Source: JAYWDA01 sp043747555
Lineage (GTDB): Bacteria; Bdellovibrionota; Bdellovibrionia; Bdellovibrionales; Bdellovibrionaceae
Direction: 5' to 3'
DNA length: 64,000 nucleotides
Assembly: GCA_043747555.1 (NCBI GenBank)
Contig: JAYTOY010000007.1
Coordinates: 1-64,000, forward strand
The number at the start of each line of letters is the position of its first letter. The stretch's first letter is position 1. A program made the translations under genes and the position numbers. A model generated the notes under the pieces. The model made no database searches, had not been told where the DNA came from, and worked only from the letters and a program-made list of their open reading frames with translations. Below, one piece after another: positions 34,963 to 44,894 of this stretch.

Positions 34963-35853
34963 ATGACGATTCAACGCTTGCGCCCAGTCCTTTTAATAAC
35001 TGTCGCCTACACGGTCTTGGTGATCTTGTGGGGCGCCTGGGTGCGGATCTCCCACTCTGGCGACGGATGTGGAGACACGTGGCCCCTTTGCCATGGTCAA
35101 TTAATCCCGCAAGCCCAGCGAGCAAAAACTTGGGTTGAATATGCCCACCGCTTAATGTCAGGCGTTTACGGAATTTTGATTTTTTTTATCTTCCTATGGA
35201 GTCGAAAAGTTTTTTTAAAAAACCATAGGTCACGTCGGTATGCAGCCTGGCTTTTATTTTTTTGCATTATTGAAGCTTTATTAGGCGCAAATATTGTGCT
35301 TTTTAAATTGGTCGGCGCCAATGATACTTTTTTTCGCGCCTTTGTCATAGGCATTCATCAAGTCAATAGTCTGCTTCTCACCGGAGTTTCAGCGCTGTTA
35401 CTTTTAACTTCAGATGAAGACTCAATTCGTCCGCCATTAAGATTTCCTGGCCCTGCGTACTTAAGGTATTTTTTATTTCTTTTGCTGGCTATGGCTGGCG
35501 CCTGGGCGGCTTTATCGTCGACGCTTTATCCATCGCAAGGTTTTTATGAAAGTCTAAATAAGGAATTATCTGAGGGCGCGCCCCTGATGATGCGCCTAAG
35601 GTCTTTCCATCCAATTCTTGCTTTATTGTTTGGAACTTGGATCAGTGTTTGGCTTTATAAAAGTTTAGATTTAAAAACTTGCGCGCTTTGGGTTTTAGCC
35701 ATTCTTGTAGGGATTATGACTCTTCTTTTAGCGTCGCCCGTGGTGCTAAAAATCACCCATCTTTTGTTGGCTCATCTTTTATGGATTTCGCTGATTAGAC
35801 TTTATTATTTAAAGGATCAAATGACGATTTCTGAGGATTCAGCCAGTCGGTGA
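34963..35853 (+). CDS. Haem A synthase of COX15/CtaA family
   Basis: From the ATG at 34963 the protein is about 296 residues with eight helices and the family histidines: YAHRLMSGVYGI, GIHQVNSLLLTG, HPILALLFGTW and THLLLAHLLW, the pairs that hold haem b and haem o. It oxidises the haem o methyl to give haem A for terminal oxidases. A frame start upstream lies within the UbiB gene. The 3' end overlaps the LON-domain gene on the other strand. Confidence 0.9.
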   Translation: MTIQRLRPVLLITVAYTVLVILWGAWVRISHSGDGCGDTWPLCHGQLIPQAQRAKTWVEYAHRLMSGVYGILIFFIFLWSRKVFLKNHRSRRYAAWLLFFCIIEALLGANIVLFKLVGANDTFFRAFVIGIHQVNSLLLTGVSALLLLTSDEDSIRPPLRFPGPAYLRYFLFLLLAMAGAWAALSSTLYPSQGFYESLNKELSEGAPLMMRLRSFHPILALLFGTWISVWLYKSLDLKTCALWVLAILVGIMTLLLASPVVLKITHLLLAHLLWISLIRLYYLKDQMTISEDSASR

Positions 35854-36434
35854 AGATAATGAACTTTTTCATTGATATCTTCAAGTTCAAGAATCATCTG
35901 TTGAAAATCATAGTCTTTCACCAAGTACGAAGCAAAAGCACCGACAATTTCTTCCGGCCCGGTTAAATTATGCATAAAAATATCTCGCTGGCCCGCATCT
36001 GGAATATGGGTGTGAATCCACCTTGCTAGGACATTATTGAGCCCATGAATCAAGGGGGCTGCTTTCGGATCTAAAGTCGTATTCTCAACGATGGGCTCAG
36101 TTTCGCAAATGACAAAAGGTGTGTCGCTGTCTTTTACATTCCCTAATTTAACTTTACCCATGCCATAAATAAAAACCAACAAAGTTCCGTTGCTACGCTC
36201 TTCAACAATTTGCGTGCTGCCGTAGCCTGCAATTTCTCGAACAAAATCGACTTTATACCCAGGAACTGTATTCCCCGCTGCTGACGGATTGTCGTTAAAC
36301 CCTATCGCCACAGGCGTTTTTGTTGCAACGGATTGTCTAAACATTTCAATATAGCGAGGTTCAAAAATATGAAGGGGCTTGGTGGTCTTAGGGAAAAGTG
36401 TTACATTCACCATCGGAAATAAATAAACATCCAT
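35817..36434 (-). CDS. LON substrate-binding domain protein
   Basis: The 205-residue product reads MDVYLFPMVNVTLFPKTTKPLHIFEPRYIEMF, the beta-domain that precedes the ATPase in Lon protease, but it stands alone without an AAA+ or protease domain. Free LON-domain proteins are widespread and their task is unclear. It converges with ctaA, sharing the last 37 bases. Confidence 0.82.
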   Translation of the reverse strand: MDVYLFPMVNVTLFPKTTKPLHIFEPRYIEMFRQSVATKTPVAIGFNDNPSAAGNTVPGYKVDFVREIAGYGSTQIVEERSNGTLLVFIYGMGKVKLGNVKDSDTPFVICETEPIVENTTLDPKAAPLIHGLNNVLARWIHTHIPDAGQRDIFMHNLTGPEEIVGAFASYLVKDYDFQQMILELEDINEKVHYLHRLAESSEIVI

Positions 36435-36468
36435 GTCCCTAGACTCCTTTTAAAATTATAGGTGGAGG

Positions 36469-36867
36469 ATGGAAAACTCACAAACAATCATCTTTTTTGA
36501 CGGACTCTGTCATCTTTGTAATTATTTTGTCGACCTGTTAATTCAGAAAGATTCCTCAAGAAGACTTCGCTTTGCTCCCCTTCAGGGAAAAACCGCCGAA
36601 AAATATCTTAGTCTTCAAGATCGAACGGACCTCGTGTCGGTTGTCGTTTTACATCAGGGAAAATTATATTATCAATCTCAAGCTGTGATCTTAGCGCTGC
36701 TGCAGCTGGGAGGACTTTTTAAACTGGTGAGTCTTTTAAACTTACTGCCCAAGGCCTTTTTAGATTTTTTCTATCTTAGAATCGCTCAATACCGGAAAGC
36801 AATCTTTGGAGCACGACTGACGTGCCGAATTCCTACCCTTGAAGAACGCGAATTTCTTTTACCCTGA
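36469..36867 (+). CDS. Thiol-disulfide oxidoreductase of DCC family
   Basis: The 132-residue protein begins TIIFFDGLCHLCNYFVDLLI, and DGLCHLC (Cys14, Cys17) is the DxxCxxC signature of the DCC (PF04134) family, which is thioredoxin-like. The middle reads FAPLQGKTAEKYLSL as in other members. GGTGGAGG precedes the ATG. It is the second redox protein of this locus, so membrane or haem redox work with CtaA is possible. Confidence 0.85.
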   Translation: MENSQTIIFFDGLCHLCNYFVDLLIQKDSSRRLRFAPLQGKTAEKYLSLQDRTDLVSVVVLHQGKLYYQSQAVILALLQLGGLFKLVSLLNLLPKAFLDFFYLRIAQYRKAIFGARLTCRIPTLEEREFLLP

Positions 36868-36934
36868 TAATTGCGACTCGACCTAGGGTGAGTTGCCTTT
36901 GATCCAACTTAGGACTTTCTGATAACATATCAAG

Positions 36935-38548
36935 ATGATCGACACAGGTAATTCGTATTTTATCATTATGTTAGGCGGCGTTGCTTTGTTTTTGTATGGC
37001 ATGACGACCGCCAGCCAAGCTCTTGAAAGATTAATGGCCAATCGAATTTCAAATCTAATGAGTCGTATGGCTCAACATCGCATCACCGCTATCGGTGTCG
37101 GAGTTCTTCTCACTGCGCTCTTACAAAGTTCAGGGGCCGTAACATCGATGCTTGTCGGGTTGGGCTCTGCTGGAGTGGTCACCTTAAAGCAAGTGATGGG
37201 CGTTATCATTGGAACAGCGATAGGCTCAACTTTAACTGTTCAGCTGATATCACTGGATATCGGTCAGTACTCTCTGCCTCTTTTTTCTGTCGCATTTTTT
37301 GTCTATTTTCAAACGAAGAAAAATCCGATTAAAAATTTCTGCTTGGCTGTTATGGGATTCGCCTTGCTGTTTTTAGGATTAAAAATGATCTCGATCAGCT
37401 CGCACCATTTTGTAGAAAATCCTTTGTTGAAAGAATTCTTCCAATCTTTAAGGGAAAACCCATTCTACTCGTTTTTAGTTTCAACCATTTTTTGCGCCCT
37501 GATTCACTCCAGTGCTGCAACCATCGGTATTGCGATGAGTTTAGCTAGCGTTAACGCCATCAGTATTTATGATGCCATGATCTGGGTTTACGGCGCCAAT
37601 GTGGGCACCACTTTTACTGCCATATTAGCCGCCATGGGAAGTAACTATGTTGGGCGCCAAGTCGCTTGGGCGCACTTCTTTTACAAAATCCTCAGTGTGG
37701 CTATTTTTTACTTTTTCACATGGCCTTTCATTGAACTTTTGAAAAATTTTGATGATTCGGCCGCTCGTATTATCGCTAACGGCCACTTAGTCTTTAATGT
37801 CATGTCAGCGATTATATTTTATCCTTTTATTGAAAAAGGCGCGGTGCTGATCGAAAAGTTGATTCCGCAAAGCGCCCAAGAAAGATTCGGGGCTGAGTTT
37901 TTAGGACAAAATAACTATCAAAGCTCAGCCCTAGCGATTTCATATGCGAATCGCGAAATTATGCGTTTAGCCGATATGGTTTTAGGAATGGTCACTGATT
38001 CAATCCGTCTCTTTGAAGTGGCCGATACCACCTTGCTTGAATCCATCAAAGAGCGCGATAACAAAGTCGATTTTCTCTACCGAGAAACCAAAATGTTTTT
38101 ATTAGATCACGTCAATAAATCCGGCCAAAAAGTACAACAAAGTATTATGAACATGATTATGTTTTTAAGCGATCTTGAAAGAGCGGCGGATGCCATCGAC
38201 ATTAATATTGTCGCCCTTGCAATTAAAAAATATGCTTTAAAGTTAGAATTTTCGCCCGAAGATTGGGAAGAAGTTAAAATCATGCATGGCCATGTCGTCA
38301 AAGTGGCTTCCATGGCGGTCAACTCTTATCAAACTAAAGAACTCAGTGATGAAGCGATTAAATTAAAGCGCGAACTGACTAAAATCGAAATCACCTTCAG
38401 AGAAAATCATATCAGTCGGCTCAACCGTGGGATTAGGGATTCGATCAATACAAGTTCAATTCACTTGGACTTGCTGAGCGAATATCGCCGCATTGTTAGT
38501 CTTCTTTGCAACCACGCTTATAATGGTGATAAAGGAAAAATGCAGTAA
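36935..38548 (+). CDS. Na/Pi cotransporter family protein with C-terminal PhoU domain
   Basis: The 537-residue protein has two repeats of the Na/Pi-cotransporter module, GVLLTALLQSSGAVTSMLVG and STIFCALIHSSAATIGIAMS, with the QSS signature in each. About eight helices follow. Its C-terminal third (residues about 340-530) is helical and PhoU-like. The family takes up phosphate with sodium, and the PhoU part may sense it. It stands alone after the DCC gene. Confidence 0.88.
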   Translation: MIDTGNSYFIIMLGGVALFLYGMTTASQALERLMANRISNLMSRMAQHRITAIGVGVLLTALLQSSGAVTSMLVGLGSAGVVTLKQVMGVIIGTAIGSTLTVQLISLDIGQYSLPLFSVAFFVYFQTKKNPIKNFCLAVMGFALLFLGLKMISISSHHFVENPLLKEFFQSLRENPFYSFLVSTIFCALIHSSAATIGIAMSLASVNAISIYDAMIWVYGANVGTTFTAILAAMGSNYVGRQVAWAHFFYKILSVAIFYFFTWPFIELLKNFDDSAARIIANGHLVFNVMSAIIFYPFIEKGAVLIEKLIPQSAQERFGAEFLGQNNYQSSALAISYANREIMRLADMVLGMVTDSIRLFEVADTTLLESIKERDNKVDFLYRETKMFLLDHVNKSGQKVQQSIMNMIMFLSDLERAADAIDINIVALAIKKYALKLEFSPEDWEEVKIMHGHVVKVASMAVNSYQTKELSDEAIKLKRELTKIEITFRENHISRLNRGIRDSINTSSIHLDLLSEYRRIVSLLCNHAYNGDKGKMQ

Positions 38549-38559
38549 CGCCAAGGACT

Positions 38560-39126
38560 TTAAAGAGGGCGAACCTTTTTTGTGGCGATCTCGATATCAT
38601 TAAATTCTTTTTGCCATAACTTCATCAAATCCTGAGCGACGCTTTTTGCATCTAATTCTAATTCTTCTAGACTGGTAGTTTTTACAGGCGTGCCTAGAGT
38701 TGAAATATTCATCCCAAAATGAATTTGCGTGGAGACTGCCGACCGACTGGCGATACTGATGCTGAGTTTTTTATCTTTCCAAAAAATATCGTCGCCCTGA
38801 CGAATTAAATCGTCCTTCTGCAAAGTTTTTCTAGCTGATCCTTGTAAATAATCCCGGGTGATACTTGCAAAAAGTCTTTGCGAAGTGACTCCAACAAATA
38901 GACTGGTGTGGAAAATCTCAATAATAAAATGCAGCATCCTTGAGCCCTTGATGGCTGCACGATCCACTAAGTCTTCACCATCGATCATATTTTCAAAAGG
39001 AATATCGCAAGCGCCAATCCAGGAAATAATTGAATCACCCAAGACCTTGTGATGTAGATAGGCGTACAAAGGCTGCAATTGAGAACCATCGTAAGGCATT
39101 TCCTCAGGAACAAAGTAAATTTTCAT
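38560..39126 (-). CDS. DUF366 protein
   Basis: The 188-residue protein reads MKIYFVPEEMPYDGSQLQP and later LVDRAAIKGSRMLHFIIE, which fit DUF366, a small family that is often next to queuosine-precursor genes. Its function is unknown. The start overlaps the queC stop by four bases, so the two are translationally coupled, supporting a role in or near 7-deazaguanine synthesis. Confidence 0.7.
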   Translation of the reverse strand: MKIYFVPEEMPYDGSQLQPLYAYLHHKVLGDSIISWIGACDIPFENMIDGEDLVDRAAIKGSRMLHFIIEIFHTSLFVGVTSQRLFASITRDYLQGSARKTLQKDDLIRQGDDIFWKDKKLSISIASRSAVSTQIHFGMNISTLGTPVKTTSLEELELDAKSVAQDLMKLWQKEFNDIEIATKKVRPL

Positions 39127-39818
39127 AGGACCTCTTCAAAATATTTTTTAACGTCGATTCCAGCCCTGAGCATCGCATTTTTAGACCTTAAACAGGATTC
39201 ACATTGCCCGCACCAGCGCGCGCCAGCAAAATAACAAGGCCAAATTTTTTCTAAGGGCATTTTTAATTCTAAAGCCCGGAGGACAATTTCCGCTTTATTT
39301 AAAGAAGACGTAAAACATTTAATCTTGATATTATTAGCTGTTGAAAAACTAAAAGAGTGATCTAAGGCCTTTATATAGTCTTCGGTATTATCTGGGAAGG
39401 TGGCGGCCTCTTCGGCATTAAATCCCGGTATCACAACGCCGACACCTAGGGCTTCGGCAAATCCTGCAGCAATATTTAAAAAGATACCATTGCGGTTGGG
39501 AACCCAAACGGATTTAGCAGTCTCGTGGCTGACTTCTAAGCTATGAATATCGACATTCTTGCCTGTCGGAATATCTTCACCAGCGACAAGTAACGAAGAC
39601 TTATTAAAATCAGAAAAGAACGGAAGATCGACAACTTTGTGGAAAATTTTTAGTCCTGCGGCCAAATTCCTGGCAGCCGTCATCTCTTGACTTGCGGCCT
39701 TCTGACCGTAGTTAAAGGTCAACGCCATCACGACATCTAACTGAAGATGGGCTTCATAAAGATTAACGCTCGAATCAAGTCCCGCCGACAAAAGAACAAG
39801 AGCTTTATTTTTTTGCAT
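39123..39818 (-). CDS. queC: 7-cyano-7-deazaguanine synthase QueC
   Basis: The 231-residue enzyme has the ATP-pyrophosphatase loop, here LLSAGLDSSVNL (the usual motif is SGGxDS), and a C-terminal zinc knuckle CYFAGARWCGQCESC. It converts carboxy-deazaguanine to preQ0 with ammonia and ATP. It belongs to the same minus-strand operon as tgt and queA. The stretch TRNA-type partner QueE or QueD is not in the window. Confidence 0.9.
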   Translation of the reverse strand: MQKNKALVLLSAGLDSSVNLYEAHLQLDVVMALTFNYGQKAASQEMTAARNLAAGLKIFHKVVDLPFFSDFNKSSLLVAGEDIPTGKNVDIHSLEVSHETAKSVWVPNRNGIFLNIAAGFAEALGVGVVIPGFNAEEAATFPDNTEDYIKALDHSFSFSTANNIKIKCFTSSLNKAEIVLRALELKMPLEKIWPCYFAGARWCGQCESCLRSKNAMLRAGIDVKKYFEEVL

Positions 39819-40104
39819 TTTTTGCTTTTGCGCCGGTTGATTTTTTCTTTCTATGGCGAAGATCTTTTAATCCCCGACTGACCTCTTGGGCTCGTAATAA
39901 AATTTTCCCACCCAAAAACCTAAGATCGCCTAATTTTCCTTCGCGGCTGTTTTCTAAAACAGAAACCAAGTGATTGATTTTTCCTTGCAGAGAGGGGCTG
40001 ATTTTAACAAGAACATCATCAATCATTTTTTGAGAGCGGGCCCAGCGTTTGCTTGGCGTCTTTTTCTTAGAGGTTTTTTTTACAATCTTTTTCTTTATTG
40101 CCAT
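39805..40104 (-). CDS. Small basic protein of unknown function
   Basis: The 99-residue product is rich in Lys and Arg at both ends (MAIKKKIVKKTSKKKTPSKRW and RHRKKKSTGAKAKNAKK) with a helical centre (LVSVLENSREGKLGDLRFLGG). It looks like a nucleic-acid binder, perhaps on rRNA or DNA, though no family is known. Overlaps of 14 bases with queC and 10 with recJ support it as a real gene of this operon. Confidence 0.65.
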   Translation of the reverse strand: MAIKKKIVKKTSKKKTPSKRWARSQKMIDDVLVKISPSLQGKINHLVSVLENSREGKLGDLRFLGGKILLRAQEVSRGLKDLRHRKKKSTGAKAKNAKK

Positions 40105-41849
40105 AATGACACCCTTAAATCTTTAATTAAAACTTGAATCGTTTGTTGGCCGTTATAATAGTTCCACTGCAGTTCACCCAAGATATCGTAGGTCATGGAT
40201 CTTTCTGTCATCAAATCGCACTGTGCGGTCGACGGAGAAAATAGCAAAGCTTCTTGCACGCCAGTGCCGTCATTATTGATGCAAGTCAGGCGCAGATGCC
40301 CGCCACGAAGCTGTTTGATTCCTTGCAGGCGCACTCCTTTAAAACAAAAAATGGGAGACTCAAATTGCACTCCAAAGGGACCTAAAAATTCAAGCCACTT
40401 CATCAGAAGGGGCGACATTTCAGAAAATTCCAAATCAGTGTCGTAAAAAAGGGGCCGTTCTAAATTTTTGAATCCTGCACCCGTAAAATTTTCTGTAAAA
40501 TAACTGGTCATCGATGTTTTAATTTTTTCAACATGACGATAATCAAATTCAAATCCTGCTGCCTGAGAATGACCACCGAAACGATTCAAGTGGTCCTTTG
40601 CACTATTTAACATTTCAACTAAACAACCTTGAAAATCTTGAGGACGCCGGGCACTGCCGACAACTTGGCCTGTGGACTCATCCAGGCATCCGACAAAACT
40701 AGGTTTTTGACTCTCAAGACTCATCTTTGTCGCCATCAGGCCCACAAGGCCGCGATGAAATTTTGGCGACACCATAAACATGACATTTTCATAAGCAGAT
40801 TCAGCCACAAAATTTTTAATTTCGATTTCGGCCTCGGCCTGCAGCTGCACTCGTATTTGATTATTATCTAAAACTCGGTGGATCAACGACTGCGCTGTTT
40901 TTCCGTCGGCACATAATAAAATATCAATCGGTAATATTTCAGAACCCATTCGACTTAACGCATTTAATTTAGGAGCAAAGCGAATCGCCACATCTTGACT
41001 GGTTAAAATTCGTTCATCTAAACCAACACCGATTTTAAGGGCTTTGATTCCAGGCTTTTCTGTCTGTGAAAGTTTTAGCAGTCCGTGCTTAACTAAAGTT
41101 CGATTGTCATCCACCAAAGGAACCATATCGGTCAAAGTCGCGATCGTGAAATACTCAAGAACATCTTTTAATTCAAAATTTTCTGCAGACTTAAGACCGC
41201 TGTTGATCATCTGGCGTTTTAATGCCCGTAATAAATAAAATGCCACGCCCGCACCGCTCAGATAACCTAATCCCGACGTGTCGCTAGCCTGGTTTGGATT
41301 CACCACAGCCCAACAGGTGGGTAAGCTTTCAGCGGGTAAATGATGATCGGTAATAATAACTTCCACACCAAGTTCACTGGCTCTTAAAGTGGCTTTAGTC
41401 GCGGTGATTCCAACATCCACAGTGACAATCAGCTTCACTCCGTCGGCAGCTAAAACTTCAACCGCTTCAGGGTGAAACCCATAACCTTCCGCTAATCTTG
41501 CCGGCTGATAGGGAACAACATTTTTAAAACCCATACTGGTTAAACCAGTGATCATCAGCGCTAACCCAGAGGTCCCGTCTAAGTCAAAATCGGCATAAAT
41601 CGCAATTTTTTCTTCTAACAAAAAAGCCTGTTCTAGGCGTTTTACGGCGATATCCATACTCATTAACAAATAGGGATCTTTTAAACTTTGCAGTTTAGGA
41701 AATAAAAAAGTTTCAATCTGCGCTGAATCGGTAAGGCCACGTCCAGCTAGAACGCGCTGGATGGCAGCAGGCATAGGACCCTGTGAATCCAGGGGATGCA
41801 AATCGTCGATTCTCTGATCTGCATTTCTGGATTTCCAAACGGTTTTCAT
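40095..41849 (-). CDS. recJ: Single-stranded DNA exonuclease RecJ
   Basis: The 584-residue enzyme has the DHH motifs IYADFDLDGTSGLALM (usually YGDYDVDG, so the first Asp is kept), DVGITATKA, ITDHHLPAE, and in the DHHA1 half RFGGHSQAAGFEF. It degrades 5' ends of single-stranded DNA in recombination and repair. It starts 18 bases after secF and is the middle gene of this operon, an unusual place for a repair enzyme. Confidence 0.93.
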   Translation of the reverse strand: MKTVWKSRNADQRIDDLHPLDSQGPMPAAIQRVLAGRGLTDSAQIETFLFPKLQSLKDPYLLMSMDIAVKRLEQAFLLEEKIAIYADFDLDGTSGLALMITGLTSMGFKNVVPYQPARLAEGYGFHPEAVEVLAADGVKLIVTVDVGITATKATLRASELGVEVIITDHHLPAESLPTCWAVVNPNQASDTSGLGYLSGAGVAFYLLRALKRQMINSGLKSAENFELKDVLEYFTIATLTDMVPLVDDNRTLVKHGLLKLSQTEKPGIKALKIGVGLDERILTSQDVAIRFAPKLNALSRMGSEILPIDILLCADGKTAQSLIHRVLDNNQIRVQLQAEAEIEIKNFVAESAYENVMFMVSPKFHRGLVGLMATKMSLESQKPSFVGCLDESTGQVVGSARRPQDFQGCLVEMLNSAKDHLNRFGGHSQAAGFEFDYRHVEKIKTSMTSYFTENFTGAGFKNLERPLFYDTDLEFSEMSPLLMKWLEFLGPFGVQFESPIFCFKGVRLQGIKQLRGGHLRLTCINNDGTGVQEALLFSPSTAQCDLMTERSMTYDILGELQWNYYNGQQTIQVLIKDLRVSLWQ

Positions 41850-41867
41850 CGGCGATCTCTTTTTCTT

Positions 41868-42797
41868 TTAACTGGCTTTTGACTGAGTCAGTTTTTCGGT
41901 TAAAAGAATTAACGGAGCTGCCACATAGATTGACGAATAGGTTCCAAAGAAAATACCAACACACATTGCAAAAGCGATATCAGAAATTGTTCCACCAGCT
42001 AGAAAGTACAAACAAAGGGCGGAGGTGAACGTCGTCCCTGAAGTGATCAAAGTTCGCGTAAACATATCGTTGATTGATTTATTAATGATAAAGCGAATGC
42101 CGCGATCCTTATACAAATGTTCAGTTTCGCGAATTCGGTCAAACACGACGATGGTGTCATTGAGTGAATATCCAATTAAAGTCAGAACCGCTGCTAAAAT
42201 AGGAATATTGACTTCTTTTCCAACCGCTACAAATAAAGCCAGCGTGATGATCGCATCATGGGCTAAGCAAAGAACCGCTCCTGGCGCGTATTTATAATCA
42301 AATCGCAGTGCCACGTAGATCAGAATTACAAGCAGGCAATAAAATACGGCAAGAAGTCCGTTACGCTTTAATTCCGCTCCTACTTGCGGACCCACGGTAT
42401 CAACCCGACGAATTTCCGGCTCATACTTCGCAAGCTGTATTCCAATGGCCTCTTTCAACTTAGAAATCGACGAATTTAAAATATCATTGGTTTCTTTATC
42501 GCTGGCGCCACTTCGACCTTGAAAGCGAATCACAAATTCGTTTTCTTCGCCGATGCTTTGCACCCCGACTTCGCCAAGATCAGCTGATTCAAGAGTTTTT
42601 CTTATGTCTGCAATTTCAACTTTTTGTCCGAATTTTACTTGCAGCTCGGTGCCGCCACGGAAATCAATTCCGTAAGTCACACCGTGAACGACTAAGTAAA
42701 TGATCGAGACCAAAACGAAAAGCAAAGAAATACCACCAAAGAGGCCGATCTTTCCAACAAAATCAAATTTTCCAGCGTCCAATTCATTTTTCTGCAT
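41868..42797 (-). CDS. secF: Protein translocase subunit SecF
   Basis: The 309-residue protein has GIDFRGGTELQVKF, the SecD/F first-loop motif, and six helices with TLIGYSLNDTIVVFDRIRE, the conserved TM4 region. SecDF uses the proton gradient to pull proteins across on the periplasmic side. secD precedes it by nine bases. Confidence 0.96.
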   Translation of the reverse strand: MQKNELDAGKFDFVGKIGLFGGISLLFVLVSIIYLVVHGVTYGIDFRGGTELQVKFGQKVEIADIRKTLESADLGEVGVQSIGEENEFVIRFQGRSGASDKETNDILNSSISKLKEAIGIQLAKYEPEIRRVDTVGPQVGAELKRNGLLAVFYCLLVILIYVALRFDYKYAPGAVLCLAHDAIITLALFVAVGKEVNIPILAAVLTLIGYSLNDTIVVFDRIRETEHLYKDRGIRFIINKSINDMFTRTLITSGTTFTSALCLYFLAGGTISDIAFAMCVGIFFGTYSSIYVAAPLILLTEKLTQSKAS

Positions 42798-42806
42798 TTT
42801 ATTTTC

Positions 42807-44495
42807 CTAAACTGATAATTTTTGAACTCGAAATCGAGAGATTAAAGTATCAACAATAACTTTTGAAACAAACACGTTAGCAAATAATGTTGTCACAATA
42901 CCAATCAGCAAGGTCACAGCAAAACCCCGGACAGGCCCTGTCCCAAAATAAAGCAGGACAAAGGCTGTCATGGCCGTTGTGATATTGGCATCCAAGATCG
43001 CACTCATCGCGTGTCTGTACCCGTCATTGATGGAAGCCCTGAAGCTGGCGCCTTTGGCGAGCTCTTCACGAATCCGCTCGTTAATAAGGACGTTGGCATC
43101 AACGGCAAATCCCACGGTCAGCGCAATTCCAGCGATTCCAGGCAAAGTTAACGTCGCACCTAAAGATGTTAATAGAGCAAACAAGCAAAGAATATTAATC
43201 GCTAGCGAAATGGTCGTGATCACGCCCATTTGACGGTAGTAAATAAGCATAAAAATAATAATCAGCAATGCGCCTAAGTAAGAAGCCATTTTGGCGCGAT
43301 TGATTGAGTCTGCGCCTAAGCTGGGACCGACCCGTCGCTCTTCTAACTGCTCTAAAGAAGCAGGCAAAGCACCGGCTCTTAAAGACGTTGAAATCATTTT
43401 TGCTTCATCCATTTTTCGTGTGGAATCACCACGACCTAAAGTGATGGACGCTGATCCCCCTGCGATCCGACCTTTTATATTCGGAGCCGACTTGATGATA
43501 CGGTCCAAAACGATCGCCATACGTTCGTTGACATGATTGCCTGTTAAATCTGCAAACTTAGTCGCACCAGCAGTGTTAAATCGTAATAAGACTTCCGGAC
43601 CACCATATTGATCAAAGCCAACGCTGGCACTGTCAAGATCCCCACCACCCAACTGGGTGTCCGTTTTTAATAAGTAGGGAGCCGCGCCAATTTCCATCGA
43701 TTTTGCATTTTCTGATTTTTCGTAAAAGACCGCTGTATTAGCCGGAATTTTATCTTTTAAATCTTTATTTAATTTCGTGATGTAATCCGAGTATTTTAAT
43801 TTGGCTAATGAATAATCCCCTGCCTTTTCAGCGTCGGCAATCAAACCGCGAAGTTTTGTCGGATCGATTTCATTAGAGACAATCATAAAATCAAGTTTAG
43901 CTGTTGTATTGATCAGCTGCTTTGCCCGTTCCGCATCAGCCATTCCAGGCAACTGAACCAAAATCCGGTCAGTTCCCTGCTTACTGATGGAAGGCTCAGA
44001 CACACCAAACTCATCGATTCGATTTCGAATTGTTTCGATGGCTTGCTGAATCACTTTTTCTTTATAATCAGTTAAGTAAGCATCGTAATAGCGAACATTC
44101 ACCGAATTTTCACTGGCTGTGCCTTCTTGCAGGACGTTGCCATAACGATCGGCTAACATTTTTTGGACTTTTGCTTTATCTGCCGTGTTGGCAACGGTGA
44201 TTAAAACTTCACCTTGATTGGCTTTCACTGTTTTGATTTCAGTGACAGGAATACTTTCCTTGTTAAATTCTTCCTTTAAGGAAGCCACCAGCCGAGTTGT
44301 GCTTTCGGTGATAACGCCATCCACGTCAGCGCCCAAAACAAGATGCAAGCCACCTTGAATATCTAAGCCATAATTTAATTTTTGTTTAAATGGCCAGCCG
44401 CTGATTTTATCAACATTCACAAAATTAGGCAGCGCCCAAAAAATCGCTAAAGCAACGCCTGCGATAGCTAAAATCGATCTCCAATTTTTTTCCAT
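42807..44495 (-). CDS. secD: Protein translocase subunit SecD
   Basis: The 562-residue protein has NYGLDIQGGLHLVLGADVDG, the SecD periplasmic P1 head, and six helices with PGIAGIALTVGFAVDANVLI, the TM4 motif that carries the proton path. Its start overlaps the yajC stop by one base. The length is normal for SecD. The order yajC-secD-secF is the standard one. Confidence 0.96.
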   Translation of the reverse strand: MEKNWRSILAIAGVALAIFWALPNFVNVDKISGWPFKQKLNYGLDIQGGLHLVLGADVDGVITESTTRLVASLKEEFNKESIPVTEIKTVKANQGEVLITVANTADKAKVQKMLADRYGNVLQEGTASENSVNVRYYDAYLTDYKEKVIQQAIETIRNRIDEFGVSEPSISKQGTDRILVQLPGMADAERAKQLINTTAKLDFMIVSNEIDPTKLRGLIADAEKAGDYSLAKLKYSDYITKLNKDLKDKIPANTAVFYEKSENAKSMEIGAAPYLLKTDTQLGGGDLDSASVGFDQYGGPEVLLRFNTAGATKFADLTGNHVNERMAIVLDRIIKSAPNIKGRIAGGSASITLGRGDSTRKMDEAKMISTSLRAGALPASLEQLEERRVGPSLGADSINRAKMASYLGALLIIIFMLIYYRQMGVITTISLAINILCLFALLTSLGATLTLPGIAGIALTVGFAVDANVLINERIREELAKGASFRASINDGYRHAMSAILDANITTAMTAFVLLYFGTGPVRGFAVTLLIGIVTTLFANVFVSKVIVDTLISRFRVQKLSV

Positions 44496-44824
44496 TAAGC
44501 TTTTCCTTCAATCGCCGTTTTGCTGGAACCCGCAATGGCGTTTCTTAAAAGTTTCAAGCGAACACCATCAGAAACTTCTAAAGTCACAAAGCTATCTGTT
44601 AAACCTTCGATGCGGCCTAAGATTCCACCAGTGGTCAAAACTTCATCGCCACGTTTAAGTTCTTTTAAAAAGGCACCATGTTCTTTTTGGCGCTTTGACT
44701 GCGGGCGAATGACCAAAAAGTACATCACTCCAAAAATAAAGACAAAAGGCACGACCGAAAGAAGTGCATTGGGTTCTTGGCCAGTCGCTACTGCGGCCTG
44801 TGCAAACGCAATTGATGAAAACAT
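44495..44824 (-). CDS. yajC: YajC, SecDF accessory subunit
   Basis: The 109-residue product has a membrane helix (LSVVPFVFIFGVMYFLVIRP) followed by QSKRQKEHGAFLKELKRGDEVLTTGGILGRIEG, the YajC signature. It associates with SecDF at the translocon. Tgt lies 70 bases upstream, so the export set and the queuosine set are read together. Confidence 0.93.
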   Translation of the reverse strand: MFSSIAFAQAAVATGQEPNALLSVVPFVFIFGVMYFLVIRPQSKRQKEHGAFLKELKRGDEVLTTGGILGRIEGLTDSFVTLEVSDGVRLKLLRNAIAGSSKTAIEGKA

Positions 44825-44894
44825 ACAAAACCTCCAATTTGGTTTTAAGTAGAAAATTCAACATCTTTCTAGACATTAATCAAGGAAATGGGAA